A stretch of 64,000 nt of DNA from Flaveria trinervia. Taxonomy: Eukaryota; Streptophyta; Magnoliopsida; Asterales; Asteraceae. Position 1 is the first letter of the stretch, and each line of letters begins with the position of its first letter. The translations under genes were made by a program, and so were the position numbers. The notes beneath the pieces were generated by a model. The model saw only the letters and a list, made by a program, of their open reading frames with translations, searched no databases and was not told the DNA's origin. Shown here piece after piece: positions 10,974 through 22,181 of this stretch. Location of the stretch: the NCBI GenBank assembly GCA_025506515.1, contig JACCIX010000998.1, positions 62,001 to 126,000 of the forward strand, in the 5' to 3' direction.

Positions 10974-13900
10974 ATGGTGACCATGAAGCTTAAACCACGA
11001 CACAACTATGTTGCCTACCTTACCAAATCACCATTCTGGACAAAGTTTGATAATGCCATTGATATAATGGTCCATTCTCCCTACAAAACGGCTTTCCTTC
11101 TAAATCCTACCATTCATGCCGAATCCCTCCATCAGTTCTGGACGAACGTCACCCTCATCACTGGGGAGAATAACACCGACTCTCTCCAGTCTTTCATCAA
11201 CAACCGACAGGTGGTCATCACTCCGGAAATTCTTCGCCAAACCCTACAACTGGATGATGCCACTTTCCCCGTGGGTATCCAAAGGGCACCACTGATCTAT
11301 CCTTTGCCCACCATGGATACCAGGTAACCTCAGCGCCTCTACCATCCTGAAGAAGCATTTCAATGATGCAAAACGCCTTATTTTTCATATGGTGAATGTT
11401 TGCTTAGCTCCTAAGACTTCTTCTTGGGATCAATGTTGACCAGGTGGCAGCAGGTATTCTTCTCTATCCTTGAGCAACAAAACTTAAATTTTTCTGAAAT
11501 AATTTTCTTGAACTTAAGGATATGGCCTCAAAACCTATTGCTAACCGATGGATATTATATCCTCGGTTCATCATGGCCATTATAGAGAACCAGCTGAAAG
11601 ATGAGGGACTTGTTGGCCTTGGAGTCCCTGCCATGGCTGTATTGCCTGAGGTATACTCCCGGCACAACTCAGACCAATCACTCAAACAGGCTGCCAAGCT
11701 GCGAAAACCCACGCAGCTGGAACCCACAGCCACCACCTCCAAATCCAAAGTCCCCACCAAAACAACAAACCAAAAAGCCAAAAACGGCTACTCAGGGAGA
11801 TGAGTCCCCTGAGGATGCCCCTGTACCACAAACATAGGACACACATACTGGTTTTACCCCCCAGTTATGTCAAAGACTCAACCTGCCAAAGCCGCACAGG
11901 TATCCTCTCAACAGGATCCTGTTGCAACCAATATTGGGGATCCCATTGCTGGAACCTATCTAATTGAGAGGGTTACCATTGAAGCGCACCACTCACCCCG
12001 GGTGCAATCTGCTTCTACCCAATCTCCACATGCAACCGCCCCTCCAAGTCCTACACTTATTGTTGCACAAGTGCTGAGTCAGTTGCACTCCTCACCCCCT
12101 CCCCAGAAACCAATTCCAACTGGGCATACCTCAACCATTGAGGGGGAGGACCAAAGTGCTTCTGATAACCCACAGCACAGGGGTTACAATGTTCCATCTC
12201 CAAGTGTAGAAAAGGAGATTGGAACTTCTGGTGAGGCTGCCACTTCTCTGCTTCAGCATATGATCAGGCTCAAGTTGGTAACATTCATAAGACCTCACCA
12301 GAGGCAACTGCTGATGAAGGACATGGTCCTGAGGCAGGAAGTCCCCAGTACCATGACCAAGGGGCACATGCTACTACTGATCTACACTCAGAGCATGTTC
12401 ATCCTGATTCTATCAGGAGGTCAGGTGATTCAGTAAACACTGATGATGACTTGGCTTCTTTTATGATGTTCTAGCCCAACACCATCCTAGAGGATGAGGT
12501 GAGCAGACTCAAAGAGCTGCTTGCCAAAATTTCTCAGGATCAAAGACCATCTACCCCTCAAACCCACAGATGGCACCTTCCTCTGAAGGTCTCCCATACA
12601 CAAAGCCACTCCAAAACACTCAGCCACCTACCTCTACTTCTGGCACTCTTTCTCAAGGACGGAACCCCCCTGAGCAAATAGCTGTTATCTTTCAACATTC
12701 CTTACCTCTCATCACACCAATTATCACTGATATAGTGATTAAAACCCTCGATGAGAGGCTTCCCTCAGTTATACAACCCTTGATCGAGGATGTTGTGAGC
12801 AAAAGGCTTTTTGACAATCAAACCCTTGAAACCAATGCAACCAAAAAGGGGGAGATTCAGTCAGTGAAAGCAAAAAGAAAGAGGATTGCAGATAGGAAAG
12901 AGACTGAGAAAGAGAAGGAGAAGGAAGCTGACATGGAGAAAGTGACTGAAAGTACTAAAGACTTTCATGTCATATACAAGAAAAGGAAGAATGAAAAGGA
13001 GACTGGCTTGGAGATAATGGTGAAGGAGGCTGATGCCGAACATAGCCGATCAATGGATAATATCATTGATCAGTTGTTTAGGCAAGGTCATGACACTGAA
13101 AAACTTGACTCAGAAATCAGAAGATTGGAGATTGAAGAAATCCAAGCTAGATGGGCAAGTTATGATGTGTTGGAGGGAAAGGCTGGAAATCATGATCAGG
13201 TTCATAGCTAAGTATCTTGGTAGATCATTGATTGAAATCAAGGCATGTTCCAGGGACAGCATCTTGGCAATAACCACCAAGATCTGTTCGTCTGAAGTAT
13301 ATACCAAAGGATTGGTTATTGAAGCCTAAATGAAGCTGGTGCTGGGAGCAGGACTGAACTAGTCAAGCAATCTAAAGCCGCACTCACATCCAAAATGCTA
13401 GAACAGCCTGTCAAAATTCCACACCAAAACCACCACAACCACAACCCATCAAACCAACTCCCTTACCCTCAAAACCAATAGCTGATGATGTACCCCAGAA
13501 GAGGAAGAGAAGGGTACTGAGGCTAGAAGAAGATGAAGAATAATGATGAAGATGAAGATAGGCTGCCACTCTCAGCTGTTATATAGTTGCCTAAGGCCAC
13601 AAGTCACCCTCCAACAGTTACTCCTGAGTCTCAAAGGCAAACTATGAAAGTGAAGTTAGAAAAAGAAGAGCTTCACAAACAACATGATGAGGAACTGTTG
13701 AGAAGAGTTGACAAAGCATATACTGCCACTTCTTCAATCATCAACATGAAGAAGCATGCTCTCAGGTTATACACTGTCAAACATACATTTTAATATCAAA
13801 AGGAGAGAGTGAGGATTTGGCCTGATCCCAGGGTGTCTTATAGGATTCAAAAGAAAAACATTCCACAGAGATACATTGGCCAAGTAAAGAAGATTGTAGA

Positions 13901-14408
13901 TGAAGTGATCTCACTGGTCTTGTAGTATCACCCTGGGAAATCCTAGATGACTTCAAGAAAGCCTATAAAGCTAAACTGACCCCACAAAAGATGCTGGAGA
14001 ATAAAATGGTGAAAAAGGGGTTAGTGTATAGGAGGCTTGAGGAAGTTAGAAAGAATGAGCTCTAGTTGTTCTTAGAGGGTAATCACCCAGATGAATTTGC
14101 TTATAGAGTAAAAACAACTATGGAACTCAAAAATGGGAAGCAGGTCAAATACCTATCTGAGTATTATGGGCTAGAATCACTTTTTGAAGGACGAGCAGAA
14201 GAGTTTACCATGGAGGAACAAATAACCTTCTTGAGGCCTATACAAGGGAGTCATACAGACTCATAGTTGGGAAGTAGATCTCATGGATGGGGTAACAGCT
14301 CTGTGTCCAGTTCCCCAAGACAGAGCTCCCATTCATCCTTTGCCAAACAGATCATTGAGACTTCTTCCCAGGCCTGTGCTTACAAGGGTCACTTCTGAGC
14401 TGATCTAA
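10974..14408 (+). pseudogene. element A additional 3' ORF (aORF), broken
   Basis: Extra gene between pol and the 3' LTR, of unknown function. It was often called envelope-like in SIRE elements, but I see no signal peptide or membrane segment. The N-terminal block (117 codons from ATG 10974) contains FLLNPTIHAESLHQFW followed by VVITPEILRQTLQLDD. A second block at 11522 has WILYPRFIMAI. Next come a Pro/Ser/Thr-rich region (11640-12670) and a charged Lys/Glu-rich, probably coiled-coil block (12570-13211). Degraded C-terminal pieces follow (13587-13793, 14066-14266). There are many frameshifts and stops. The FW and [LM][YF]PR[FY] boxes match the aORFs of C (to 30163) and D (to 36828). The end at 14408 is approximate. 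Confidence 0.75.
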
Positions 14409-14485
14409 AAGACAAAAAGACCAATCTTTCTGCCATAATAAGTGGGACATCTTCAATAAGTTTAGAGGTTTTGGCTGCACTAGTT

Positions 14486-14496
14486 CAGGGGGAGTT
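14486..14496 (+). other. polypurine tract, element A
   Basis: CAGGGGGAGTT directly before the 3' LTR; plus-strand primer for cDNA synthesis. Confidence 0.9.
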
Positions 14497-15333
14497 TGTT
14501 GGACCAAAAGAACCAATGAGCCTGATCAGAAAAACCTCTAAGTCCCACAGACATCACAACTGCTGAAGACTTGATCAGCTGTTTGACAAAGTCTGAAGAG
14601 CAACAGCTGAAGAACAAAGTACTGAAGACTTCAACAGCTGAAGAACAAAGTACAAAGACTTCAACAGCTGAAGACCAAAGTCTGAAGATCAACAGCTGAA
14701 GACTAAGTACTGAAAACTTCAACAGCTGAAGACCAAAGTCTGAAGATCAACAGATGAAGTACAAAGACTGAAGACAACAGCTGAAGACATCAGTTGATGA
14801 CAACAGCTGAAGTTCAAGTACAAGTACTAATGCCTTCAGAGTTTGTTACAACAGCTGAAGAAGCATTCTTCAGTTGTTGTGATGGTTTCCTTTCAGTAGT
14901 TTTCTTTTCTATTTCAGTACTTGTAAAACGACTAAAGAGCATGTTCTTTAGTCGTTGTAATTTCCGTAGTTTCTTTTCAGTAGTTGTAGTGATAGTTAAC
15001 ACTTAGTATTTTTGTAAGAAGATGTCAGCTATTTGACATCTTCAGTAGTTGTGTTAACTATCAGTAGTTTGAATAATTCTGTTAGATGTCACTATCAAGT
15101 GACATCAGCAGACGTCACATCTCCTATATAAGAGATGTTGACCTAATTGTACGTGTGACATTCTGTTACCACGAAAGCGCATATTGAATGAATATCTTTC
15201 GCAGAATTCTCTCTCTATAATCGTTTACTCTTATATTGAATATCAATTGTGTTCTTGTGAATTGTCTAATTCATTGTTTGATTTCCGCTGCAATACTCTC
15301 TAATCAATCAAACGTAGATCACTGATCCTAACA
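14497..15333 (+). repeat. 3' LTR of element A
   Basis: 837-bp copy of the 5' LTR with the same four inverted repeats and TATA box (15125-15132). It differs from the 5' copy mostly in the CAGCTGAAGA-rich first third, with small indels. It ends CTAACA and is followed by the CAGTG duplication. Confidence 0.95.
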
Positions 15334-15338
15334 CAGTG

Positions 15339-18060
15339 GTTTGATCACAGGTGCATCTAGTTGGTTAACTCTCCCCAACAAATGCTGAACCATCATAACA
15401 AGTTGTGTCTGATTTGTAGCTAAAGCTTTCAGCTCTTGTGACATATCAGTACTTGTGTTTGATGAGTTCCTGTGATCCATCATTTCCTCCTTAAAATTCA
15501 CAGACTTAGTCTGATGTTTATCATGAGGAGCACTATCAGCTATTTTATGATAAACCCTATCCTTCTTTTTGGATTTGGTTGAAGGCTTAGATTTATCACA
15601 AAGGGATGACTGTGGTACAAACTTAGTCTCAAACTCATTTTTCATTTCATCCATCTGGATTTTAATGAGCTTATCTCTGTTGAGTTTGGAACCCTTTCTG
15701 TACCAACATACATCAGAAAGATGATTGAATTTACCACATATTTCACATGGCTTATTCTTCATCTTGGAGTGATCAACTGCTGATGTGGAAACTACTGAAG
15801 GTGTGCTCTTCAGTACTTTCCTCCTTTCAATACTTTTGTTTAGTACTGAAGGATCTGTAACAACTAAAGACTTGTTCTTCAGCTGTTCTCTATCAGCAGT
15901 TGTTAATCCTTTTATTTCAGTTGATTTGAAATGTTTTTTAGATGTTGTGACTTTCCCTTAGTACTTGAGGTACTTTGAGGGACAACATCTGAAGTACTCA
16001 GCTTCATGTGCTTATCAGTAGTTAACCCATCAGCCATTGATTTGCTGACGTATCAACACTGATTTCATCTTGTGATTTGGGTGATCACTTGAGGATGATG
16101 CACATGATGATGTGGTTTGGAAATTACTTTCACCTTCAGATTTTACTATTGGTTTTGGAGTAAAATCTGTAGGTGGTGCAATGTGGTTGTAACCTATTCC
16201 AAACTTCACATTCGAAGCAGATTGCTTGCTGAGCAGCATTTCAAATCCCTTGCAAGATGATACCTAGCGGTCACACTCAACTTGGGTAACTGCAAGTTTT
16301 TCTTTGAGATCTCTATGGTTCTCAAGAATGACCTCTAGCTTAGCCTTTTCATCATTTAATTGGCATTTAAGCTTATAAATGTCATCATCTTTATCCTTAA
16401 GGACAGACTCATATTCAGCTTTTCTTTTGGAAAGGGTTTGCTCAAGCTCTAGATTTTGATTTATTAAAGTTACATTTGCCTCTCTAATAGAGATAAATGC
16501 AGCTATGCAAGATTCAGAACATAGCTTGGCCTTAGCCTCAGAGGATACCTGGGTTACCAGTGATGAAGATGCATTGGAGCATGAACTATCAGTAGATTCC
16601 AGGGCCATGAGTGCTAGATTCCCAAAAGGATGTTCACCACCATGTTGACCATCACCAGCAAATAATTGCTCATTACCAGAGAGATCATCTGGTAAACTGC
16701 TCCAGTCAACAATACCAGGGGTGAAGAAGCTGTGATGAGGTTGTGATTGAGATGATTGAGATGGTAGAGGCTCAAGTAGGGCTTGAGGTTTTTGTGCATT
16801 AGGAACTTAAACCGGATTTGGGTGTGGCATGTAATAGCAGGGATATGGATATGACATTGGACCCTGAGGGACAAAATATGCAGGAGATATAGGTTGTGAA
16901 TGATGACCATAACTAGCAGGATGTTGCCCTCTGTTTTATGGACTATTGCTTGAAAAGTCACAAAGGGTGTAGAGGAGTTAGATCCATTGATCTACACTCT
17001 CTTGCAAAGTGTCCAAGCCTGTGGCATTTGTGACACTTCAACTTACTCTTGTCAAAACCAACTTTGGTTTTGCCAGAGAGTCCTGGAAATTTCCTACCAG
17101 TTCTCTTGTAGAACTTTTGAGATCTGATATTAGTCAAGGCCATTTGGCTCTGGATATCCATCTCTTCTAAGTCATCATCAGCAATACCCTTTAAATCATC
17201 CATAATGAAACACAAATTGTCACTATTACAGCCTGACTGACTGTCAACACTAACAAATGCATGATCTGAACCGTTTGAGGAGAAATCTATATGCTCATCG
17301 TAATTGCTTTCTGATGCAGCATATTCTGACTCATGACCGACCAAGGTAGTGTTCCCTGGTACAAATTCATTAGTGAGCTTTCCTGGTGATGCCAGTTTCC
17401 TTTTCTGCTCTATCTCTCTTTCAAATGTAAGCAGATTCCCATGGAGTTGGGTGAGAGATAGACTATCCAGATTTGCACTAGAGCGTAGGACAATGGTATA
17501 TGTGTCCCATCTCTCAGGCAGTGATCTGAGGAATCTGTTGTTCATCTGACTATTAGTGTATTCATGTTTGACCATTTTTAGCTCAGAGATCAAATAGGAA
17601 AAATGCTCAAACTATTGAGTCAGTGACTCACCCTTCCTATGAGAGAATGTCTCATATGTTGGGCAAGAATTTCTCTGTTGTTTGCTAAGACCTCATCTGT
17701 TCCACCAAATTGTTCCTACAATGCATTCCAGAGGTCATGAGCAGTTTCATGATGCATAAGCTCAGAATAGATTTCATTCGGCAGTGCCATGGCCAGAATT
17801 CCATGCGCTTTAGCATCAATCTCAAACAGTTTTTGATCCTCATCTGAGTATGTTCCTCTTCTTCGGAACCATTTGGTTGGTCTCGGATTGTTCACCATAG
17901 GCTTGTGTGGACCATGTACCACAGATGTCCAACAACCTGAACTGTTAACAGACAGGTGATGAAGCATTCTTCATTGCCATATGTTATACTCAGTCCTAAC
18001 CAGCATCGGAGGCTTGGTTGAGGAGCCGGTATTGTGAGGGTCATTAGAAGGAGTAGTCAT
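15339..18060 (-). pseudogene. copia B gag, main part
   Basis: Starts at ATG 18058-18060 with the same N-terminus as A's Gag. Order: Gag domain (to about 17590); zinc knuckle 1, CHKC...GHFAREC at 16994-17035; Pro/Gln-rich linker; coiled coil (16608-16264); and zinc knuckle 2, CEIC...NHLSDVC near 15710-15751. The last residues lie at 2877-3031 beyond element A. At least five frame breaks or stops are present (near 17710, 17600, 16960, 16610, 16250, 16030). The stretch 15770-16030 again contains the family motif (CTTCAGTACTTT, AACTACTGAAGG) at high density. Confidence 0.88.
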
Positions 18061-18276
18061 TCTCAGATTCAACCAAATTCAATTAAGTTTTAACCGATTT
18101 AGTGCAAAACACAACAAACTCAATATGAACCAAGAGAAAACTCAAAGCAAATAAACGAAAGCAGCAGAAATTCAATGATCTATAACCAATTCTTGCAAAT
18201 ATGCTGATTCAATCAAACTTAGATATCGAATAGCAGTTTCAATGATTAATTGTTAGATCGATCAATGATTAACCTT
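18061..18276 (-). other. 5' untranslated leader of element B
   Basis: Noncoding stretch between gag and the primer-binding site, alignable by eye to A's leader at 3888-4102. Confidence 0.65.
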
Positions 18277-18290
18277 GCTCTGATACCATT
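18277..18290 (-). other. primer-binding site, element B
   Basis: Reads AATGGTATCAGAGC on the minus strand, directly next to the LTR; same initiator tRNA-Met primer as A. Confidence 0.92.
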
Positions 18291-19046
18291 TGTTAAGATC
18301 GGTGATCTAAGTTTGATTAATTAGAGAGTATAGCAGCGGAAATTCAAACAACGAATTAAACAATTCACAAGAACACAATTGATATTCAATGTAATAGTAA
18401 ATGGTTATAGAAAAAGAGTATTCTGCAAAAGAGATATTTCATTCATATGCTTTCATTGTGGCTTAATGTCACACTTTACAATTAGGTCAACATTCCTTAT
18501 ATAGGATATGTGACGTCTGCTGATGTCACTTGATAGTGACATCTTACAGAATTATTCAAACTACTGAAACTATGCAAACTACTGAGATGTTCTCAACAAC
18601 TGATTACATCTCAGAGAATGCTAAGTACAAGAAACATAAAACTACTGAAACTAAACTACTGAAACTAAATTACAAGTACTGAAAGGAAACCATCACAACT
18701 ACTGAAGTTGATAACTTCAGTTGTTATGACAACTACTGAAGTTGATAACTTCAGTTGTTATGACAACTACTGATCACTTTGTTCTTCAGTCTTTGTTCTT
18801 CAGACTTTGTTCTCAGACTTTTACTTTCACACTTTGTCTTTAGCTGATAGCTTCAAACTTTGTCTTGAGTACTTTACTTTCAGACTTTGTCTTCAGTAGT
18901 AGTCTTTAGTTCTTGTCTTCAGACTTTGTCTTCAGCACTTGTGATCAGCTGATGTCTTCAGCTGTTGTGATTTTCTTCAGCAGTTGTAATGTCTGTGGGA
19001 CTTAGAGGTTTTTCTGATCAGGCTCATTGGTTCTTTTGGTCTAATA
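18291..19046 (-). repeat. 5' LTR of element B
   Basis: 756-bp LTR of the same family as A's but clearly diverged. On the minus strand it begins with a decayed TATTAGACC in place of TGTTGGACC and ends CTTAACA. It keeps the GATGTCAC inverted repeat (about 18525-18546). It also has several AACTACTGAAGTT/AACTTCAGTTGTT inverted pairs (about 18690-18775) and the CTTTGTCTTCAG-rich U3. Confidence 0.9.
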
Positions 19047-22000
19047 GAAGGCCACAAGTTCCTGTTAGGCCATTTGTAATGACCTTAGGTGGGTTCAATG
19101 TAGTCCTAGGAATGGATTAGTTGGTGTACTACAAGGCGAATATTATGTGCTACAAAAATATGATCCGGTTGACAGTGCCTGACGAGAGTTTGGTGACGGT
19201 TTATGATGATCGGGTCATTACGATTCATAAAGAGATTTCGATGAAGGTGGCGGGAAAGTGCATCAGGCGTGGATGTAGTGCCTACTTGGCCAATGTAAAG
19301 GATGTGGATACAACAACACCACAACTGACCGATGGGCCGGTGGTGTGTGACTTTCCAGATGTGTTTCCCGAAGACTTATTAGGAGTGCCACCGGACCGCA
19401 AGATTGAGTTCTAGATCGACTTGATACCGGGTGCCCAACCTGTTGCTAAGGCTCCATATCGGTTGGCTCCGACCAAGATAAAGGAAGTGATGGAGCAACT
19501 ACAGGAGTTGTTTGATAAGGGATTCATTAGACCAACTATCTCTCCTTGGGGTGCTCCAGTCTTATTCGTGAAGAAGAAAGACGGTAGTATGAGGATGTGT
19601 ATAGACTACCGTGAGTTGAGCAAGTTGACGGTGAAGAATCGGTACCCGTTACCAAGAATTGATGATTTGTTTGATCAGCTCCAAGGTGCCAGTTGGTTCT
19701 CGAGGATAGACGTTTGATCTGGCTACCATAAGCTAAAGGTTAAGGAACAAGATATTCCTAAAACAGCTTTTCGCAGGCGTTATGGACACTACGTGTTTCT
19801 CTATTGTCTTTTACATTGACCAACACACCAGCTGCTTTTATAGACTTGATGAATCGTGTGTGTCGGCCGATGTTGGATAAATCAGTGATTGTGTTTATTC
19901 ATGATATCTTGATTTATTCGAAGAGTGAGGAGGAGCATGCCGGTCACATTCGAGAGGTGCTGGAGACCTTGAGAAGGGAGAAGTTGTATGCCAAGTTCTC
20001 CAAGTGCGTATTCTGGCTACGTGAGGTTCAGTTCTTGGGTCACGTAATGAATCCTGAGGGGATTATGGTAGACCCGATAAAGGTGGAGGCGGTAATGCAA
20101 TGGAAGTCTCCAAAGACGCCATCTGAGATTCATAGTTTCTTGGGTATGGTGGGCTATTACAGAAGATTCATTTAAGACTTCTCTAAGATAGCTTCTCCGT
20201 TGACTAAGTTGACCGTAAGGATGTGAAGTTTGTATGGGATCAATATCAAGAGAAGATGTTTGAGGAGTTAAAGACGAAGTTAACTCAAGCTCCTGTCTTG
20301 TCGTTACCCGATAGAAGCGAGGATTTGGTGGTTTATTCAGATGCTTCCTACTCAGGGTTGGGATGTGTGTTGATGCAAAGAGGAAACATTATAGCCTATG
20401 CATCCCGACAGTTGAAAGTTCGTGAGGTTAATTATCCTAGTCATGACTTGGAGCTAGCAGTTGTGGTCTTCGCGTTAAAGATTTGGAGGCACTGTCTGTA
20501 TGGGACGAAGTGCACCATATTCACTGACCATAAGAGATTAAAGTACTTCTTCAAGCAGAAGGACTTGAATATGAAGCAGAGGAGATGGTTGGAGCTTATA
20601 AAAGAATATGATTGCGAGATCCATTACCATCTGGGCAAGGCCAACGTAGTGGCGGATGCCCTTAGCCGAAAAGAGAGACCCAAGCCGATTCGGGTGAAGG
20701 CTTATCAGTTGGTTATGACCTCTGATGTCATGGAGCAAGCCAAAGAGTTTCAAGTTGAGTCATTGAAAGAAGATCATCTTAGCTTAGAAATAATGAGAGG
20801 TCAGGTCGCGGAGTTGGGTGAAAACACACTTGGTGTTAGAATCCGATTCGGACAAATATGGATTCCTTGTTTTTGGGATCTACGTGTGAAGATTATAGAT
20901 GAAGCTCATAAAACTCGATACTCTATTCATCCCGGTGCTACGAAGATGTACCAAGATATGAAGAAAGATTATTAGTGGCCGGGTATGAAACGTGATGTAG
21001 TGGAGTATATGAGAAAGTGCCTTACTTGTTTACAAGTGAACGCCGAACACCCGAAGCCGTATGGAAAGATCCAACCTTTGGATATTCCAGAGTGGAAGTG
21101 GGAACATATCACCATGGACTTTATAACGAAGCTACCGCGTACCGCGCGAGGGTATGATGCCATATGGATGATAGTTGATCGTTTGACGAAGAGTGCTCAC
21201 TTCCTACCGATTCGCGAGACATATTTATCCGAGAGGTTGGCAGATCTGTTCATCATGGAAATTGTAACTCGTCATGGTGTACCGATGTCTACTGTTTCTG
21301 ATCGTGACACCCGGTTTACATCTAAATTTTGGAAGAAATTCCATGATGCGATGGGGACGAGGTTACATATTAGCACGACTTATCATCCTTAGACGGATGG
21401 TCAATCGGAGAGGATGATTCACACACTGGAGGATATGCTTCAGGCATGCATCATTGATTTTGGAGGCAGTTGGGATGACTTGAGTTCTCATATAACAATA
21501 GTTATCATGCCAACATTGTTATGCCCCCTTACGAGATGTTATAGGGTAGGAGATGTAGAAAACCCGTTTGTTGGGGTGAAATTGGCATAAAGAGTTAGGG
21601 AGCGTCGAGGTGGTCAAGGCTACGACTGAGAAGCTAGAAAGGATCAAGGCCTTTATGAAGGCAACTAAAGATAGGAAAAAGTCATATGCTGATAAATGAC
21701 GTAGACCAATTGAGTTCCAGGTCAGTGACAGAGTTATGTTGAAAGTCTTACCTTGGAAAGGTATCATTCGGTTCAGAAAGCGGGGCAAGTGAGCCCAAGG
21801 TACATAGGGTCTTTCCGAATCATTGCTCGATTAGAAGAGGTGGCCTATAGGCGAGAGTTATCGGATGAGTTAAGTGGAATTCACCCGACATTCCATGTAT
21901 CTCATATGAGAAAGTGTTTAGCAGACGCGGATATGATTGTACCACTGGAGGATATCGAGGTAGATGAACAGCTCCATTATGTGGAGCAACCAGTGGCGAT

Positions 22001-22170
22001 TATTGATTGAGAGGAGAAGAGGTTAAGGAATAAAGTGGTTCCCCTTGTGCATGTACAGTGGAAGCACAGGAAGGAATCTGAGTCTATATGGGAGATTGAA
22101 GAGAGAAATGAGACAGTATTACCCATGATTGTTTGAGGAATAACAAGTTTCGGGGATGAAACCTAAATAA
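19047..22170 (+). pseudogene. gypsy G1 pol (protease end, RT, RNase H, integrase, chromodomain)
   Basis: Polyprotein fragment. In order: the protease end (FNVVLGMD followed by a stop); RT from about 19420 with [25 protein letters not shown] and the second catalytic box; RNase H with [15 protein letters not shown] and [10 protein letters not shown]; then [10 protein letters not shown]. Next is an integrase zinc finger ([10 protein letters not shown] to CLTC), the core with TMDFITKLPR, SDRDTRFTSKFW and QSER, and a chromodomain-like end (VQWKHRKESESIWE, then YYP.LFEE). The RT box reads [12 protein letters not shown]: the first catalytic Asp is His (codon 19900-19902). Stops or frameshifts occur near 19414, 19717, 19800, 20175, 20975, 21392, 21500-21750 and 22009. 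Pol ends at TAA 22168-22170, next to the polypurine tract. Confidence 0.9.
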
Positions 22171-22181
22171 GGGGGTGGACT
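22169..22181 (+). other. polypurine tract, gypsy G1
   Basis: AAGGGGGTGGACT directly before the LTR. G3 has the same tract, in reverse, at 61505-61517. Confidence 0.88.

Larger units (their letters stand above)
3032..15333 (+). mobile_element. Ty1/copia element A, full length, SIRE-like with 3' aORF
   Basis: Complete 12.3-kb element. It has two LTRs of about 840 bp starting TGTTGG and ending CTAACA, a primer-binding site, gag, pol, a motif-rich spacer, an extra 3' ORF and a polypurine tract, and it is flanked by CAGTG duplications. It is inserted in the opposite orientation into gag of its relative B. Gag, pol and the aORF all carry stops and frameshifts, so it is not autonomous now. The two LTRs differ at roughly 3% of positions by eye, including several indels, so the insertion is old rather than recent. 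The lineage (SIRE/Maximus-like) is inferred from the Gag layout and the aORF. Confidence 0.95.
15334..19046 (-). mobile_element. Ty1/copia element B, 5' portion
   Basis: Continuation of B to the right of A: the body of gag, leader, primer-binding site and 5' LTR. The element reads leftwards. Its right end (19046) cuts a gypsy protease frame that continues at 19047, so B inserted into gypsy G1. B's left end is outside the window, so its duplication cannot be checked. Confidence 0.92.

Noticed and set aside
10974..14408. Retroviral-type envelope gene in element A
   Set aside because: Position fits, but there is no signal peptide, transmembrane segment or glycoprotein-like Cys pattern; the ORF is charged and coiled-coil-rich.
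3032..15333. Idea that A was mobilised in trans because it has so many lesions
   Set aside because: With about 3% LTR divergence including indels, this number of stops and frameshifts can arise after insertion; there is no need to assume a defective source copy.
18277..18290. tRNA-like sequence GCTCTGATACCA
   Set aside because: It is the primer-binding site (complement of the tRNA 3' end), not a tRNA gene; the same holds at 3874, 46124 and 52249.
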